From Aporrectodea caliginosa (lineage: Eukaryota > Annelida > Clitellata > Crassiclitellata > Lumbricidae), in NCBI GenBank assembly GCA_020284085.1, contig JACEVL010000059.1, positions 555,001 through 619,000 of the forward strand: a stretch of DNA of 64,000 bases. Reading direction: 5' to 3'. Positions within the stretch are counted from its first letter, which is position 1. Each line of letters starts with the position of its first letter. Positions 1 to 9,344 of the stretch are shown in pieces. Under the pieces are notes generated by a model. That model did no database searches, was not told where the DNA came from, and was given only the letters and a program-made list of their open reading frames with translations. The position numbers and the translations under genes were made by a program.

Positions 1-14
1 TTATAATATAGACA

Positions 15-118
15 TCCATGGGCGGACTGGCCCGCCGGGAAACCGGAAAACCGGGAGATTTCCCGGTGGGCCCCTGCCCATTTCCCAATTAAAATCGGCT
101 GCCTATTCTCAGGGAAAC
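15..118. repeat. hAT-like terminal repeat remnant
   Basis: GC-rich palindromic segment with GGCGGACTGGCCCGCC and CCGGTGGGCCC. Ends of this kind (purine-GGCCCGCC plus CCGGG blocks) are common on hAT-type DNA transposons of marine invertebrates. No transposase is present and the left part may lie outside the window. The assignment is by motif resemblance only. Confidence 0.35.
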
Positions 119-120
119 GG

Positions 121-235
121 ACATTGTCCCCCCGGACATTGTCCCCCCGGACATTATCCCCCGGGCATTGTCCCCCCGGACATTGTCCCCCCCGATTTTG
201 CGTAGGACATTATCCCCCTGGACATTATCCCCCTC
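121..235. repeat. Minisatellite, about 15-bp unit
   Basis: Imperfect tandem copies of ACATTGTCCCCCCGG, drifting to ACATTATCCCCCTGG. The open frame across it is low-complexity and not a gene. Confidence 0.8.
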
Positions 236-672
236 TGTGTAAATATATGTATATGTACAGATTTATGTATATGTACATTGTATGTATATATAAACGTATA
301 CGTATATGTTTGTATATATATATGTATTTATGTATACATGTACATATGTTATCCTATATATATATGGATATATATATATGTATATATATGATATATATAA
401 TTATATGTGTGTGCTTATGTATATATACAAAATGTATGTATATATATATTTATATACATTATGTATGTATCTATATGTATATATGTATGTAAATACTATA
501 CATGTATATAGATGTATGTGTATATGTACAATGTACATGTATATGTATATATGTATTTACGTGCATATGTACTTATATATATATATGTGTGTATATATAT
601 ATGTATATGTACACATATATGTATATGTGCCTATGTATGTATAGGTATGTTTACGTATATATATATATAGAG
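236..672. repeat. TA/TGTA-rich simple sequence
   Basis: Long run of alternating TATA, TGTA and CATA steps with several ACATGTACAT palindromes. No coding capacity beyond low-complexity Tyr/Ile/Met/Val frames. Confidence 0.85.
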
Positions 673-735
673 CCTAACCTGACCCTAGCTGACACTCACT
701 AGGCCTAACCTGACCCTAACCAACCCTCACGACGC
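673..735. repeat. Degenerate telomere-like CTAACCCTGACC repeat
   Basis: Interspersed CCTAACCTGACCC and CCTAACCAACCC units followed by CTCACGAC. A similar stretch followed by CCCTCACGACG occurs at 52026-52090 inside a small hAT-like element, so this is more likely a related transposon remnant than a true interstitial telomere. Confidence 0.45.
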
Positions 736-1780
736 CAATTTATGGGAAGTAACGCATTTTGAACAATGCGCATGCCTGTTTCTGTATTTATTTGATGAGC
801 ATTAACTGTTTAGTTTTTCTTTGTTTTGTCAACTCATTAATATAGTTGTAATAAGGTATAGACTTGTTGTCGTTAAGTTCTAAAGATAAGACTTGCTAAT
901 GTCGTTTATGTCTTGAGTTAAGTCTCGTTAATGTGATTCACTTCTAAAATTAAACTTACAATGAACTGTGAGCCCTGACATATCAAAAATAGTTTCCACT
1001 AAAATCGGTGTTGACACTTCTGTGCTGAAATGTTTTATGAAATGATTGCAGCTTCTCAAAGCACACAATACAGCAGTAACATACATGTATACACTCGAGA
1101 CTGAGAAAAACACAGCCAGTCGACTTCAGAGATTGCCTGTAACATATATACATGTACCTACATGTACACGCGTAGTTAATGTATATCCATTTGATGGCTG
1201 AGGGAGTCCCAGGGGCTCTGCCCTTAACATAGATCGTTGCATGATTAACAGGTGCTATGGCCAGTAATTTTCTGCCCTTATGTGGTCTGTGGAACTTATC
1301 CTGATTCCTTCTTTTGAGTCATTAACCGTGGTGACTGGCGTGGCGAATTTTATAGCGATATTCCCTTGGGTTGGGAGAGACAGACCCCACTAGCGGACCG
1401 CCAATCAGTCACAGAACGGCAGTCTCGCTAGGGGGCCGCCAGTCGGCTGTTGGTCCGACAGTATCCATGCATCGACCGCTGGTAAATCAAGTAGAGACAG
1501 AGAGAGACAAACAGGGAAGGGACACTTCATACCCATGGCTGTTTCGTGGCTGATTATCTTCGATCAGCCTGCTAGCTGCTGGAGGTCGGTGGGCAAGAAA
1601 GGGAGGAGGGGGAAGACTGGAAGACTCGTACGCACTGCTGCCTCTCTCTAATGATATTAACCAAGTGTACGCTTCCCCTCTCCCTTCCTCCATCTATCGG
1701 ATCTATCCGTCTCTTTCGCCCTCGCCTTTTGTCTCTAGTACTAACTGTGTCCGACTTTATTTGTGCGCGCGTGTCTGTCT
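736..1780. other. No recognisable gene
   Basis: Unique-looking sequence of ordinary composition. Short frames on both strands have no recognisable domain and no convincing splice context. Confidence 0.5.
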
Positions 1781-1783
1781 GCA

Positions 1784-1925
1784 TCATTCATTCATTCATT
1801 CATTCATTCATTCATTCATTCATTCATTCATTCATTCATTCATTCATTCATTCATTCATTCATTCATTGAGAGAACTTATATAGCGCCCCTCCACGACAT
1901 TCTTGTAGAAAGTGTAAGCAGAGGC
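1784..1925 (+). repeat. (TTCA)n plus TATATAGCGCC element
   Basis: A perfect (ATTC)n tract of about 85 bp runs directly into TATATAGCGCCCCTC. This is the signature of a repeat family seen again near 2075-2115, 14290, 24755, 27690, 27905, 29400, 48315, 52865, 54015, 58895 and 63085. In each case a short tandem repeat is joined to TTTATATAGCGCC and often to a matching inverted GGCGCTC downstream. It is probably SINE-like or a LINE 3' end. Confidence 0.7.
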
Positions 1926-2394
1926 CCTACCCAAAAGACAACGTAGAGCAGAGGGAAGTTTATTCCACGTGGTCGGTCCAATGACTGAAAAGGCACGACG
2001 CTGCATCGTCGAAGTTCGCGCAATAGGAATGGGCATGCATGTCTTGGCCGGCGTTCATTCATCCACTCATTTTCATTTCAAACATTTATACAGCGCCCCT
2101 TCAAGAATTTCTATTCTTTGCTGGACTAGAGAATGCCAAGGTACTGTATTCCAAAACGGACAACTGTCCGTTACCAGTTCTTCTATCTGGAACTTCTACC
2201 TCCTCATATTATTCGCATTTCAGCGCGGCTGTCCTTCGCTGTAAAGTAAAAATTTATCTCTTCGCATCCACATACTGTACATGTAATTATATGGTTCTTA
2301 ATGGTTTCCCGGCTACAGTGTGCCTGTCTATCTGTCCTGTGTCTTTCGATCTCCCTCCGAAAAGCGCAGTTTCATAACTACATGTATTTCAGCT

Positions 2395-2775
2395 AGGAAT
2401 CCATCCATCCATCCATCCATCCATCCAATCATCCTCCCAACCATTCATCCACCCATTCATTCCTCCCTCCCTCGCTCCATCCATCAATCCATCCATCGTT
2501 TCATCCAGCCAAACATTCCTCCATCCATTCATTCTCCATCCATTCATCCTTCCAACCTCGATTCATCTATTTATACACCCAACCATTCATCTACTCGTCG
2601 CTCAATCCATTCATCCAGTCAACCTCCACGATTCATCTATTCATGTACATGTAGTTATACACCAAAACATTCCTCCATCCACTCATCCATCCATCCAACC
2701 CTCTATCCATACTTTTCACCAGGCATCAATTCAGCAATTCACCCGTCAATCTACATGTATCTATCCACGATACGG
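2395..2775. repeat. (ATCC)n / (CCAT)n degenerate microsatellite
   Basis: Tetranucleotide array interrupted by point changes. The 152-residue Ser/Ile/His/Pro-rich frame across it is a translation of the repeat. Confidence 0.9.
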
Positions 2776-2779
2776 TGAA

Positions 2780-3428
2780 TAAATAACATTGTTCATAGGA
2801 ACGTTAATCGATAAACGTACATGTACTGTACATGTAAATATTGCTAACGACTAGTGTATAATAGTCCCATGCGGCGTCCTAAGCTCCGCCTACATGTCGG
2901 TAGTACCGAGGATCCCGACGGAAGCCCCGCCCCATTAATGAGATATTGTTGCTTAGTTCTCGGCTAATTCAAACGTCAGTGTTGCTCAATTTTCGCGGGA
3001 AAAGTGACACAATATTGCAGAAATCTGGCATCATTAATGGGGGAAAGGGATTATTCTCGAGAGCGGTACTGTATGTTCATATTTGGGTGTATTAGTTATG
3101 GCTATAAAATTACTTGACCGTAAAGTCTTTTGCAGTTTAGCGCATTCATTGCCTCCGTTCGAGTCGTCCTCAGAGAAACAAATATTTATAACAACTCAGC
3201 CCGTTCTAATAGGTTAGCACATTTACATTCATATAATTTATGTGTTTACCGTAACGAACTATCGTACATACTAACAGATTCTTTAGACACCTCTTTTAAG
3301 TAGAAAAATTACGAATTTAAGAAAGAAACTATGGTGGCCTTCTATATACACCTCATAAGAAGACCACTCGGTAATACCATATACACGTGTCCAACCGATA
3401 TGGTCATAAAGTTGTGAATTGATAAGTT
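2780..3428. other. No gene; duplication-poor spacer
   Basis: No coding or structured feature recognised. A degenerate copy of the 16-bp promoter-like motif lies near 3285 (AGACACCTCTTTTAAG) without a TATA box at the usual distance. Confidence 0.4.
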
Positions 3429-3531
3429 AGACACCTGTTTTAGATATTCAAATCCCACTATATAAATCGCTTGGCGCTATAATTGTCTGCAAGTCGTCAA
3501 CGGCCTTTGATGTCATAGGACGACGTTAAAC
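3429..3531 (+). ncRNA. Candidate small-RNA unit: PSE-like motif, TATA box, hairpin
   Basis: The motif AGACACCTGTTTTAGA (3429-3444) is followed by a 14-bp spacer and TATATAAA at 3459. Twenty-five bases past the TATA start, at 3484, a short sequence begins that contains a perfect 6-bp stem (GTCGTC 3493-3498, GACGAC 3519-3524) with a 20-nt loop, ending in GTTAAAC (3525-3531). The spacing matches snRNA-type promoters, where a proximal sequence element and a TATA box sit at fixed distance (family knowledge). Transcription is inferred. This is the cleanest example of the module in the window. Confidence 0.5.
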
Positions 3532-3561
3532 GTTGGATTAAAAAAAAAAATTGTCTGCAAA

Positions 3562-3650
3562 AAGAGCTGTAATATGCCAAAACTAATCTTTGTCGGCGGC
3601 AACGGCCTATGATGTCATAAGCTGCCGTTAAACTGAGGATCCAATCCAAT
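3562..3650 (+). repeat. Family B repeat (GAGCTGTAATATGCC...GCCGTTAAAC)
   Basis: About 80-bp dispersed repeat starting GAGCTGTAATATGCC, passing through GTCGGCGGCAACGGCC and ending GCTGCCGTTAAAC plus GGATCC. CGGCA and TGCCG can pair around a 21-nt loop. Other copies: 8640 (+), 18657 (+), 18751 (+), 21395-21475 (-), 23572 (+), 28888-28965 (-), 52985-53070 (-), 61915 (+), with a variant at 52255-52324 (-). Confidence 0.75.
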
Positions 3651-3829
3651 TGTCTGCACTACTCCACGATTCTTCGGATAATTTTACGAGTGTCATTTAT
3701 CTACATAAAGTTCCTTGATACTGCTAAACCGTAATCAAAAGCGTGAACTCAAGATTTCTCAAACGCAACTCTAAAGCTAAAAGCAGGGCATCAGCATATT
3801 CACGAACGCTGTTTAAAAATGGGAGTACG

Positions 3830-3945
3830 ATAGTACGGGTTCTGTCTACCTCCCCTGAGAAGGTTACTGTGTAGGGACCTTGAGCAAGTGCAATTCACTC
3901 ACAACTGCACAGGGCCATCGATTCAATGATAGTGGCGCTTAATAA
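3830..3945 (+). repeat. tRNA-derived SINE body, truncated
   Basis: Contains GTGTAGGGACCTTGAGCAAG and the downstream CACTCACAACTGC ... GCCATCGATT block. The same blocks follow tRNA-like heads at 16480, 22840, 25340 and 25733. The tRNA-like promoter head is missing here. Confidence 0.6.
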
Positions 3946-4029
3946 ATGCAAAAATAATAAAATTAATACCTATCATCTTTTATCGGACCATACCTTAACT
4001 GAAGGTTTTTCGTGGTTGATCTGTTGCAG

Positions 4030-4235
4030 AGAGTGATACGGGAGATAAACCATTTCGTTGCGACATCTGTGGACGATTATTTCGCCAACCATGGAACCTC
4101 ACACGTCACCGTCTCAATCACATGTCAATCAAACCCTACGCATTCGCAATCTGCCTCAAGGAGTTCAATCGCCTGGCTAATTTACATACGCACATGCGCA
4201 CTCACAAGCGAAGACGAACAGTGAGAATCAGTTAA
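4030..4235 (+). pseudogene. Terminal exon of a C2H2 zinc-finger gene, copy 1 (second finger damaged)
   Basis: A splice acceptor (TTGCAG, 4024-4029) precedes an open exon that begins with a TGDKP-type linker and reads two C2H2 fingers and a stop (4233-4235). Finger 1 is intact (CDIC ... H...H). In finger 2 the first cysteine is replaced by phenylalanine (YAFAIC), so it should not bind zinc normally. Fingers of this class bind DNA in the nucleus (family knowledge). A paralogue at 55162-55382 keeps finger 2 and loses finger 1. Upstream exons are not visible, and a working gene using one finger cannot be excluded. Confidence 0.6.
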
Positions 4236-4244
4236 GAGAATAGA

Positions 4245-4440
4245 AACTAGATCAATCAATAGATATATCAATCAATCAATAATCAGTCAATCAATAAGTC
4301 AGTCAGTCAATCAGTCAATAAACCATTCAATCAGTCAATCAGTCAATCAGTCAGTCAGTCAATCAGTCAATTAGTCAATTAATCAATCAATCAAGCAATC
4401 AGTGTTATCATCCATTCAATCAGTCAGTCAATCAATTATA
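4245..4440. repeat. (ATCA/GTCA)n degenerate microsatellite
   Basis: Tetranucleotide runs of AATC and AGTC directly downstream of the zinc-finger exon. The paralogue at 55385-55480 has a much shorter version, so the array expanded after duplication. Confidence 0.85.
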
Positions 4441-5030
4441 ACAGGATATAGCGTTCTAACGGCGCATCCAAAAGAGCAACGTAAAGCGTAAAACATAGCA
4501 AAAGATAAACATTAGAATTCTCATACCAATAATAATAATTGGTCAACCTATTGTTGTCTTAAGCGAATCTCGTGGACATGGCGTAGAGGATGGAAGATGT
4601 AAAAATCAAACAGCTGCAGCACAGATAAACTTTCTGCTACTTTAATAAACGGGTGTCTAAAATTCAAATAACTTTTAAATTAGCTGCACCTAATTATGTC
4701 ACTGTATTGTGCAGAGTCATCTGGCAATATGCCAAAATTGTTGAACTACATAGAATAATTACATCGTTAATAATACTATTAAGATTTATACAGCGCCCAG
4801 CGACTAAATCTAAAGACATTGCGTTTTCACAAGCGCTCAGTCAAAGCAAAATCGATAAGCATGTAAAGACAAAATCGGTTTCAGGTTTTCTAAAGTCTAT
4901 TTTAAGTCGCATAATTTCATTGATAATAGAAATAATTGGTTTTTAAAGTGTAGGCTACTTTAAACCTGATTAATATAATTAACGTAGGCCTAACTGGGGT
5001 AAAATTGAAATCCCCTTTTCTCTCCAAAGC
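4441..5030. repeat. Segmental duplicate of 55490-56095
   Basis: High similarity to 55490-56095, including TATAGCGTTCTAACGGCGCA and the block GCAGAG.CATCTGGCAAT (4711). That block is the same repeat that received the Polinton insertion at 30363-30368, so this segment serves as a paralogous empty site. Confidence 0.7.
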
Positions 5031-5062
5031 GCTCTCCATCCTTAGCACCCCTCTTCCTTGAC

Positions 5063-5292
5063 GTACTGGTTGAAACCGGAAACGCGGTAGGTTCGGTGTT
5101 TGTCGAAGTCGTATGAGTGGGAGTGTTCCCAACACCTGATGACTGGTTCCTGGCGAAGGTCGACGTCAACACCGAGGCATTCCTCGTCAGCTGAACACCT
5201 CTGCAGACACTTGGCGACGCTATTAGTGTCAGGCATCTTTCGGCCACCTAGCGAACGAGTGGACGACAGCTTCTGCCACGAAACGGAACAAT
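5063..5292 (-). CDS. PAN/apple-like domain exon, copy 1
   Basis: A 230-nt exon on the minus strand, bounded by a TCTAG acceptor (5293-5294) and a weak GTCAAG donor (5057-5062). It encodes about 76 residues with the cysteine spacing CLQRC, EECLGVDVDL and RCWEH, typical of PAN/apple domains: disulfide-bonded modules of secreted or surface proteins that bind protein or carbohydrate (family knowledge). Exon 1 of the same gene is probably at 7296-7445. The phases do not join directly (phase 0 out, two bases needed in), so at least one further exon is expected. Near-identical copies lie at 40638-40867 and 56130-56359. Confidence 0.6.
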
Positions 5293-5402
5293 CTAGATCA
5301 GAACAGGAAATGATTGAAGTAGGGCAGAGAGAAAATGCACACAGTTTGTTGGAGGGATAATTACTAGCGGAGCAAAAGTGGCCATGAGTAATGGTTGAAG
5401 CT

Positions 5403-5503
5403 AAACACCTTTTTGATGCATTTGCGTCATCCTATATAAAAACGCCACGATTAGAGGTTAATATTTTATTTTATTCAATTTTTGCTTGATGACGACGTTA
5501 AAC
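5403..5503 (+). ncRNA. Candidate small-RNA unit, second example
   Basis: AAACACCTTTTTGATG (5403-5418), a 14-bp spacer, TATATAAA at 5433, then about 46 nt from the predicted start (5458) to GACGACGTTAAAC (5491-5503). The layout is the same as at 3429-3531, but the 5' arm of the stem is not obvious. Transcription is inferred from promoter layout only. Confidence 0.4.
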
Positions 5504-5560
5504 CTTGGAGTAAATAAGTTAACATTTGAAATAGGCAAAATACGAGCTTTGATGGATACT

Positions 5561-5600
5561 AAACACCTTTATAAAACACTCATTTTATGCTATGTAAATA
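5561..5600 (+). promoter_or_regulatory. PSE-like motif with TATGTAAA at 30 bp
   Basis: AAACACCTTTATAAAA at 5561 with TATGTAAA at 5591. A second motif near 5697 (AAACACCTTTATAGCA) lacks a TATA box. Confidence 0.4.
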
Positions 5601-5788
5601 CCCACAAAAAACCGTTTACGTTTTACTGAGGGTTTATGCCTATTTGTTTACTTAATTACGCAGTGGAAAAAGATATGGCAACAGTAATAATTGATATTAA
5701 ACACCTTTATAGCACATTCCTATGACGCCACTAGCCGTTATCCGGCAGTGCTAATCTCAAGCGTCGAGAAAGGAGGAGGGCGACGCTG

Positions 5789-6020
5789 ATCGGGGGCTCG
5801 ATAGCGCATTGGATAACATCTGGCACAGAGACCGAGAGGTACCGAGTTCGAGCCCCCGTTGGGTGGATATGCTTTGTAGGCTGCTATTAGCGCCGTGTAT
5901 TGCAGGCTGTCTGTTCTCTTAGTAGTTAAGATTTAAATTGCATAACATGTAAATGTACAGCGCAGTGCGTTTGTCAGGCGCTAATTATTAAAGAAAAGAT
6001 ATTATTATATTATTATTATC
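5789..6020 (+). repeat. tRNA-derived SINE (GATAGCGCATTGGATAAC head)
   Basis: The tRNA-like head has an A-box-like stretch (TAGCGCATTGGATAAC) and a B box (GAGTTCGAGCCC). The body contains GCCGTGTATTGCAGGCTGTC and the tail TTTGTCAGGCGCTAATTATTAAAGAA followed by (TTA)n. Another copy is at 60522-60750. The body and tail also appear between microsatellites at 23205-23310. Confidence 0.75.
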
Positions 6021-6345
6021 TTGTTATGACACAGTGTCGTTCAACATAAATAAAACACCGTATATTTTATCTCTTGATATAATTTACGGAAACCGTGTGC
6101 TACTTCCTCGTGGAGTGTTCTTTCGAAACGGGGCTTCAGGACCAACTCATCATTACCGTATTCAGTCAATTGGGTTGACTGAATACGGGAACTATATCGA
6201 AGGTTCATTCTGAATACATTGAAATTTTATACCAAGTATCTAGACAAAAGAGTAACCAACTGGAGGCCCTTGTGACATTAAACAACGTATGAGACTCGTT
6301 TAATTAACACTGGCGGTCCATGTGCCGTCAAAGAAGAAATGTCTA

Positions 6346-6620
6346 CTTTACCTGAGCGAGCCTAAAACAAAAGAAAACAAGGTCGTCATTAATTCCAGTT
6401 TATATTTACAATATACTTAACAGTGTTATATTACCATACGACGATGATTATACTTCTCCGCCTTTCCGTCACCTCATAATTGAAATTTGCAATACTCGTA
6501 TTACCTGTTGAAGTTGATATGAAATTATCTTTCTGCATTTCCTTGGAACCCGCCTCCCATTCACAAATTAGCGCGCGTGTTAAATATATAGCATAGATTA
6601 GAACTGTTTTAAAGGTGTCT
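6346..6620 (-). ncRNA. Minus-strand unit: PSE/TATA promoter and AG|GCTCGCTCAG|GTAAAG
   Basis: Minus-strand AGACACCTTTAAAACA starts at 6620 with TATATATT exactly 30 bp downstream (6590). About 230 bp further, a polypyrimidine tract and TTTTAG precede a 10-nt segment GCTCGCTCAG (6352-6361) that is followed directly by GTAAAG, like an acceptor, micro-exon and donor. The same arrangement recurs at 42320-42555 and 51606-51800. It may be a short spliced transcript. The open frames across it are not conserved between copies, so a non-coding unit is favoured. Confidence 0.35.
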
Positions 6621-6992
6621 AATGACAACGAATAATTAAACATTCCGACGCGAAGTTAGAGTTACTCCTTCGTCATCGGAAACGATAAATATTTAAAAGC
6701 CACTTAAAAGCTAAAGGCAGGGCACCAACTTTTACACGAGCGCTGCGTCTAGTCAGAGGGGTTCTTCAGATAAACTGAATGGATATACGGTTGCCACGGA
6801 GACCAGTTGTGGCACAGCGACATCTTTTGGCCATTTGGATCCAAATTTACAATCAAACACCCTAAAGCAGATTTTAACTTAGAATAATTATATACATCGG
6901 ATTCATATCACGGAAACAAAGAAAATACGACACCCTTAAGCCAGGGTTAAGTCAGGGTGCAAAGGTGGTCGGTTCCGGAAATACGTGATATA

Positions 6993-7140
6993 CGACACCT
7001 TTAAAAGGGTTTTATGCAGTTCTATATAACGATCCCCGTTCAACCTCATGTACACTGAACGAGGATATCTGCTTTGACTTTACAGAGTTACTTGCTATCG
7101 ACGTCAACGGCTTCTATTGCCATTATTTGCTAGAACAAAC
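6993..7140 (+). ncRNA. PSE/TATA module followed by GACGTCAACGG block
   Basis: CGACACCTTTAAAAGG at 6993 and TATATAAC at 7023 (30 bp). A GACGTCAACGGC block near 7100 matches the 5' part of the family D hairpins (as at 47568 and 58680). The same order occurs at 42949-43075. Function inferred. Confidence 0.35.
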
Positions 7141-7157
7141 TACCGCCAGATTTACCA

Positions 7158-7255
7158 CAAACATTTCATCATAATCATCATCATGATGATCATCATCATG
7201 ATGATCATCATGATAATAATAATAATAATAACAATCATAATAATATTAAAAAATA
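7158..7255. repeat. (ATC)n/(ATA)n microsatellite
   Basis: ATCATCATGATG palindromic repeats and AATAATAAT. The Met/Ile-rich tail of the minus frame here is repeat translation. Confidence 0.85.
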
Positions 7256-7295
7256 AAAATAATAGATGATTTATCTTGAAATGCGGAAAAAGAAC

Positions 7296-7445
7296 CTCAA
7301 TTATACGATGTCTGATGTCGTCGCTGTCTTTTCTTCTCGCCAGGAGTCGCTTCATTTCCGTTTCTCCGCCGGAAGTCGATGATCGGACATTCAGCGCCGT
7401 TGTCATGACGACCAACAGAAACGACCAACGTCCGACGACGTCCAT
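7296..7445 (-). CDS. First coding exon of a secreted protein, copy 1 (signal peptide)
   Basis: The minus-strand ATG at 7445 opens 50 codons ending exactly at GAG|GTTCTT, a plausible donor in phase 0. Residues 9-20 form a hydrophobic core (FLLVVMTTALNV) after a short N-region, as in a secretory signal peptide, with likely cleavage near residue 22. The copy at 43956-44105 has the same length, the same donor, and compensating indels that restore the frame. That argues for coding selection. PAN-domain exons lie downstream on the same strand in both copies (5063-5292 and 40638-40867), so this is probably exon 1 of a duplicated secreted PAN protein. Confidence 0.55.
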
Positions 7446-7489
7446 TCCAACGCCCGACGAAGAAACGGAATTTCGATGAAATTCGTCGC

Positions 7490-7621
7490 CTCGGTTTGAA
7501 CAGCGATTAATTAATTCTCACAGTAACGATAACTAAACGAGAAACGGACGAAAACTGAATGCAGCCAACAACGGAACTTAGCTGAAGGTCGTTTTGGACG
7601 AGCAATTCGCACCAATTACGG
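7490..7621 (+). other. Putative 5' exon with strong donor, divergent from the signal-peptide exon
   Basis: Conserved with 44170-44308 and ending in ACG|GTAAGAAT on the plus strand in both copies. It contains no clear start codon context and may be a non-coding first exon transcribed away from the minus-strand signal-peptide exon. No downstream partner exon is recognised. Confidence 0.3.
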
Positions 7622-8400
7622 TAAGAATGGATTCAATTTTTTATGTCTATGTGTATTTATAGTGAGCATTTACTTTTGTATGTTCCTCCAAATATTAAGC
7701 AGGAGAAGCTTCGAGTTTAAACTTCATTGAAATTGAATAGAATTTGCAAAAAGAGCGATTTGCATTTGTATGCATAGATATCTGATTACAGACCATTGAA
7801 ATAGAGTTTCATCATAGTTGAACTCGATTCTTACCCTACTCAATGAGATCGTTTTGCATCCGGCTTCGTTTAACGCGCCAACGTATCACACGCTGAGGCA
7901 AATCGCTCAATTAGTGAGAACAATTTGGAAAATTACTCAACTGTCGGTCTCAGACCTCTGCTGAATGTTGCATACAGGTTCTGATATTGGGGCGTATCCA
8001 GTATGTGAAGCTGAGGAGAACGATAAAATCCTGGGCCTAGGAAGGTATAATCACCTTCATGCATGTGGGACTGAAACGCCCGACTGTTTTAAACAAACAG
8101 CACAGTCAATTAGGAGCACAATGCCAGACCGATTTTAATTAGTATGCATTCAAACGCGTGTACGGTCATTGTATTCATTTATCAGTTCGCTAGAGGCCGC
8201 CATCACAACAAAAATCTTTAAATATTCCTCTGTCATTGTTGCAAACTGTTTTTCTCCAGGTCGCAAAATCGTTTAGTAAAAAAACCTAAACGGCGGAGAT
8301 CGCGTCAATTGTCCACTTGCCAATGCAGAGGCGATCGTGGGAGTCTATTAGGTTTACTGGGAATAAAACATGCGTGGTGGGATAGCTCAGCTGTTGCAAT
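7622..8400. repeat. Segmental duplicate of 44309-45530
   Basis: Shares AGAGTTTCATCAT..TTGAACTCGAT, GAGATCGTTTTGCATC and the GATATTGGGGCGTATCCAG block with 44.3-45.5 kb. There, the first of these motifs is repeated three times at about 300-bp steps. No reading frame is shared by the copies. Confidence 0.65.
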
Positions 8401-8538
8401 TACTGACCAAAGATGCTAAAAATTAAATTCCTAGATGAGTGGTTATAGGTTGACATCTCTTTTCTATACAACGATGTATTCAAAATCATCCTTGCGCCAC
8501 TGAAGCTTTGAAATTCCGCCACTGTTTGCACTTTGACA

Positions 8539-9096
8539 GTGCCAGTCCCAAGCCTGGATAAAAAAGGAGGGCGACTCTAATGATCTTTGTTATCACACAG
8601 TGTCCACAGTGTCGTTAAACTAAAACTAATTACTCGCTGAAATTTTGAACTGTAATAAGCCAAAAATAATCTTTTTCGGCGGCAACTGCTTATGTTGTCA
8701 TAAGCTGCCGTGGATCCAATACGATTGTACTCTGGCAGTGCCAGTCCCAAGCCTGGATGAAGTAGGATTGCGGCGCTAATGACCTTCGTTATCACACAGA
8801 GTTGTTAAACTGAAAAAAACTACCATACTTTGAGAAGGTTCTTTGAAAATATAGACATATGTAGACACCTCATTAACAGCTCTACAAACTGCGCCACTGC
8901 TCGTAAACTGGCAGTGCAAGTTCCTAAGAAAGGAGGAGGGCGGTGCTAACCTTCTTTGTAGTGGATACAGTGTCGTTAAGCAGCAATTGACTAACTAACG
9001 GTTCTACATCTCATTATATGCAAGCAAGCTACTGAAATGTAGTTTTTGACGATTAGCGTCGCCCTCCTCCTTTATCAAGGCTGGGGACTGGCACTA
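8539..9096. repeat. Cluster of four family A repeats
   Basis: Family A is about 90 bp: GCAGTGCCAGTCCCAAGCC, GGATAAAGGAGGAGGGCGAC, then CTTTGTTATCACACA and GTGTCGTTAAAC. Copies here are at 8539-8625, 8733-8810 and 8912-8990 on the plus strand and 9056-9096 on the minus strand. CCAG and CTGG can pair around an 8-nt loop, and CGACGC can pair with GTGTCG. A family B copy (8640-8720) lies between the first two. Confidence 0.75.
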
Positions 9097-9344
9097 ACAC
9101 ATATAAGGGCAGTGGCGTAGGGAAATAAAAGAAATGTATTACACTCGAAATTAAAAGGTATGGCTAAGGTAGAGTAGACGTTAACGGCTCTGGCAGCCAC
9201 AAGATGTCACTAAATATTTGAAGATACTCCATGAAATACGAGTTACAGTTAGACACCTTTAAAACGTATGAATATTTGTCAATATATATTTTTGTCAATC
9301 AATTTCTACTCATAATTATATCGTGTCAAGGCGGATGCAAAGTA

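Noticed and set aside
2320..2778. 152-residue Ser/His/Pro frame
   Set aside because: Product of an (ATCC)n array.
6431..6643. Protein-coding exon on the minus strand, repeated at 42.4 and 51.7 kb
   Set aside because: The three copies do not keep a common frame; the shared parts are better explained by a promoter-linked non-coding unit.
7152..7295. Continuation of the signal-peptide frame into an Ile/Met-rich tail
   Set aside because: The tail is microsatellite and is not shared by the paralogue; both copies have a splice donor at the end of the conserved part.
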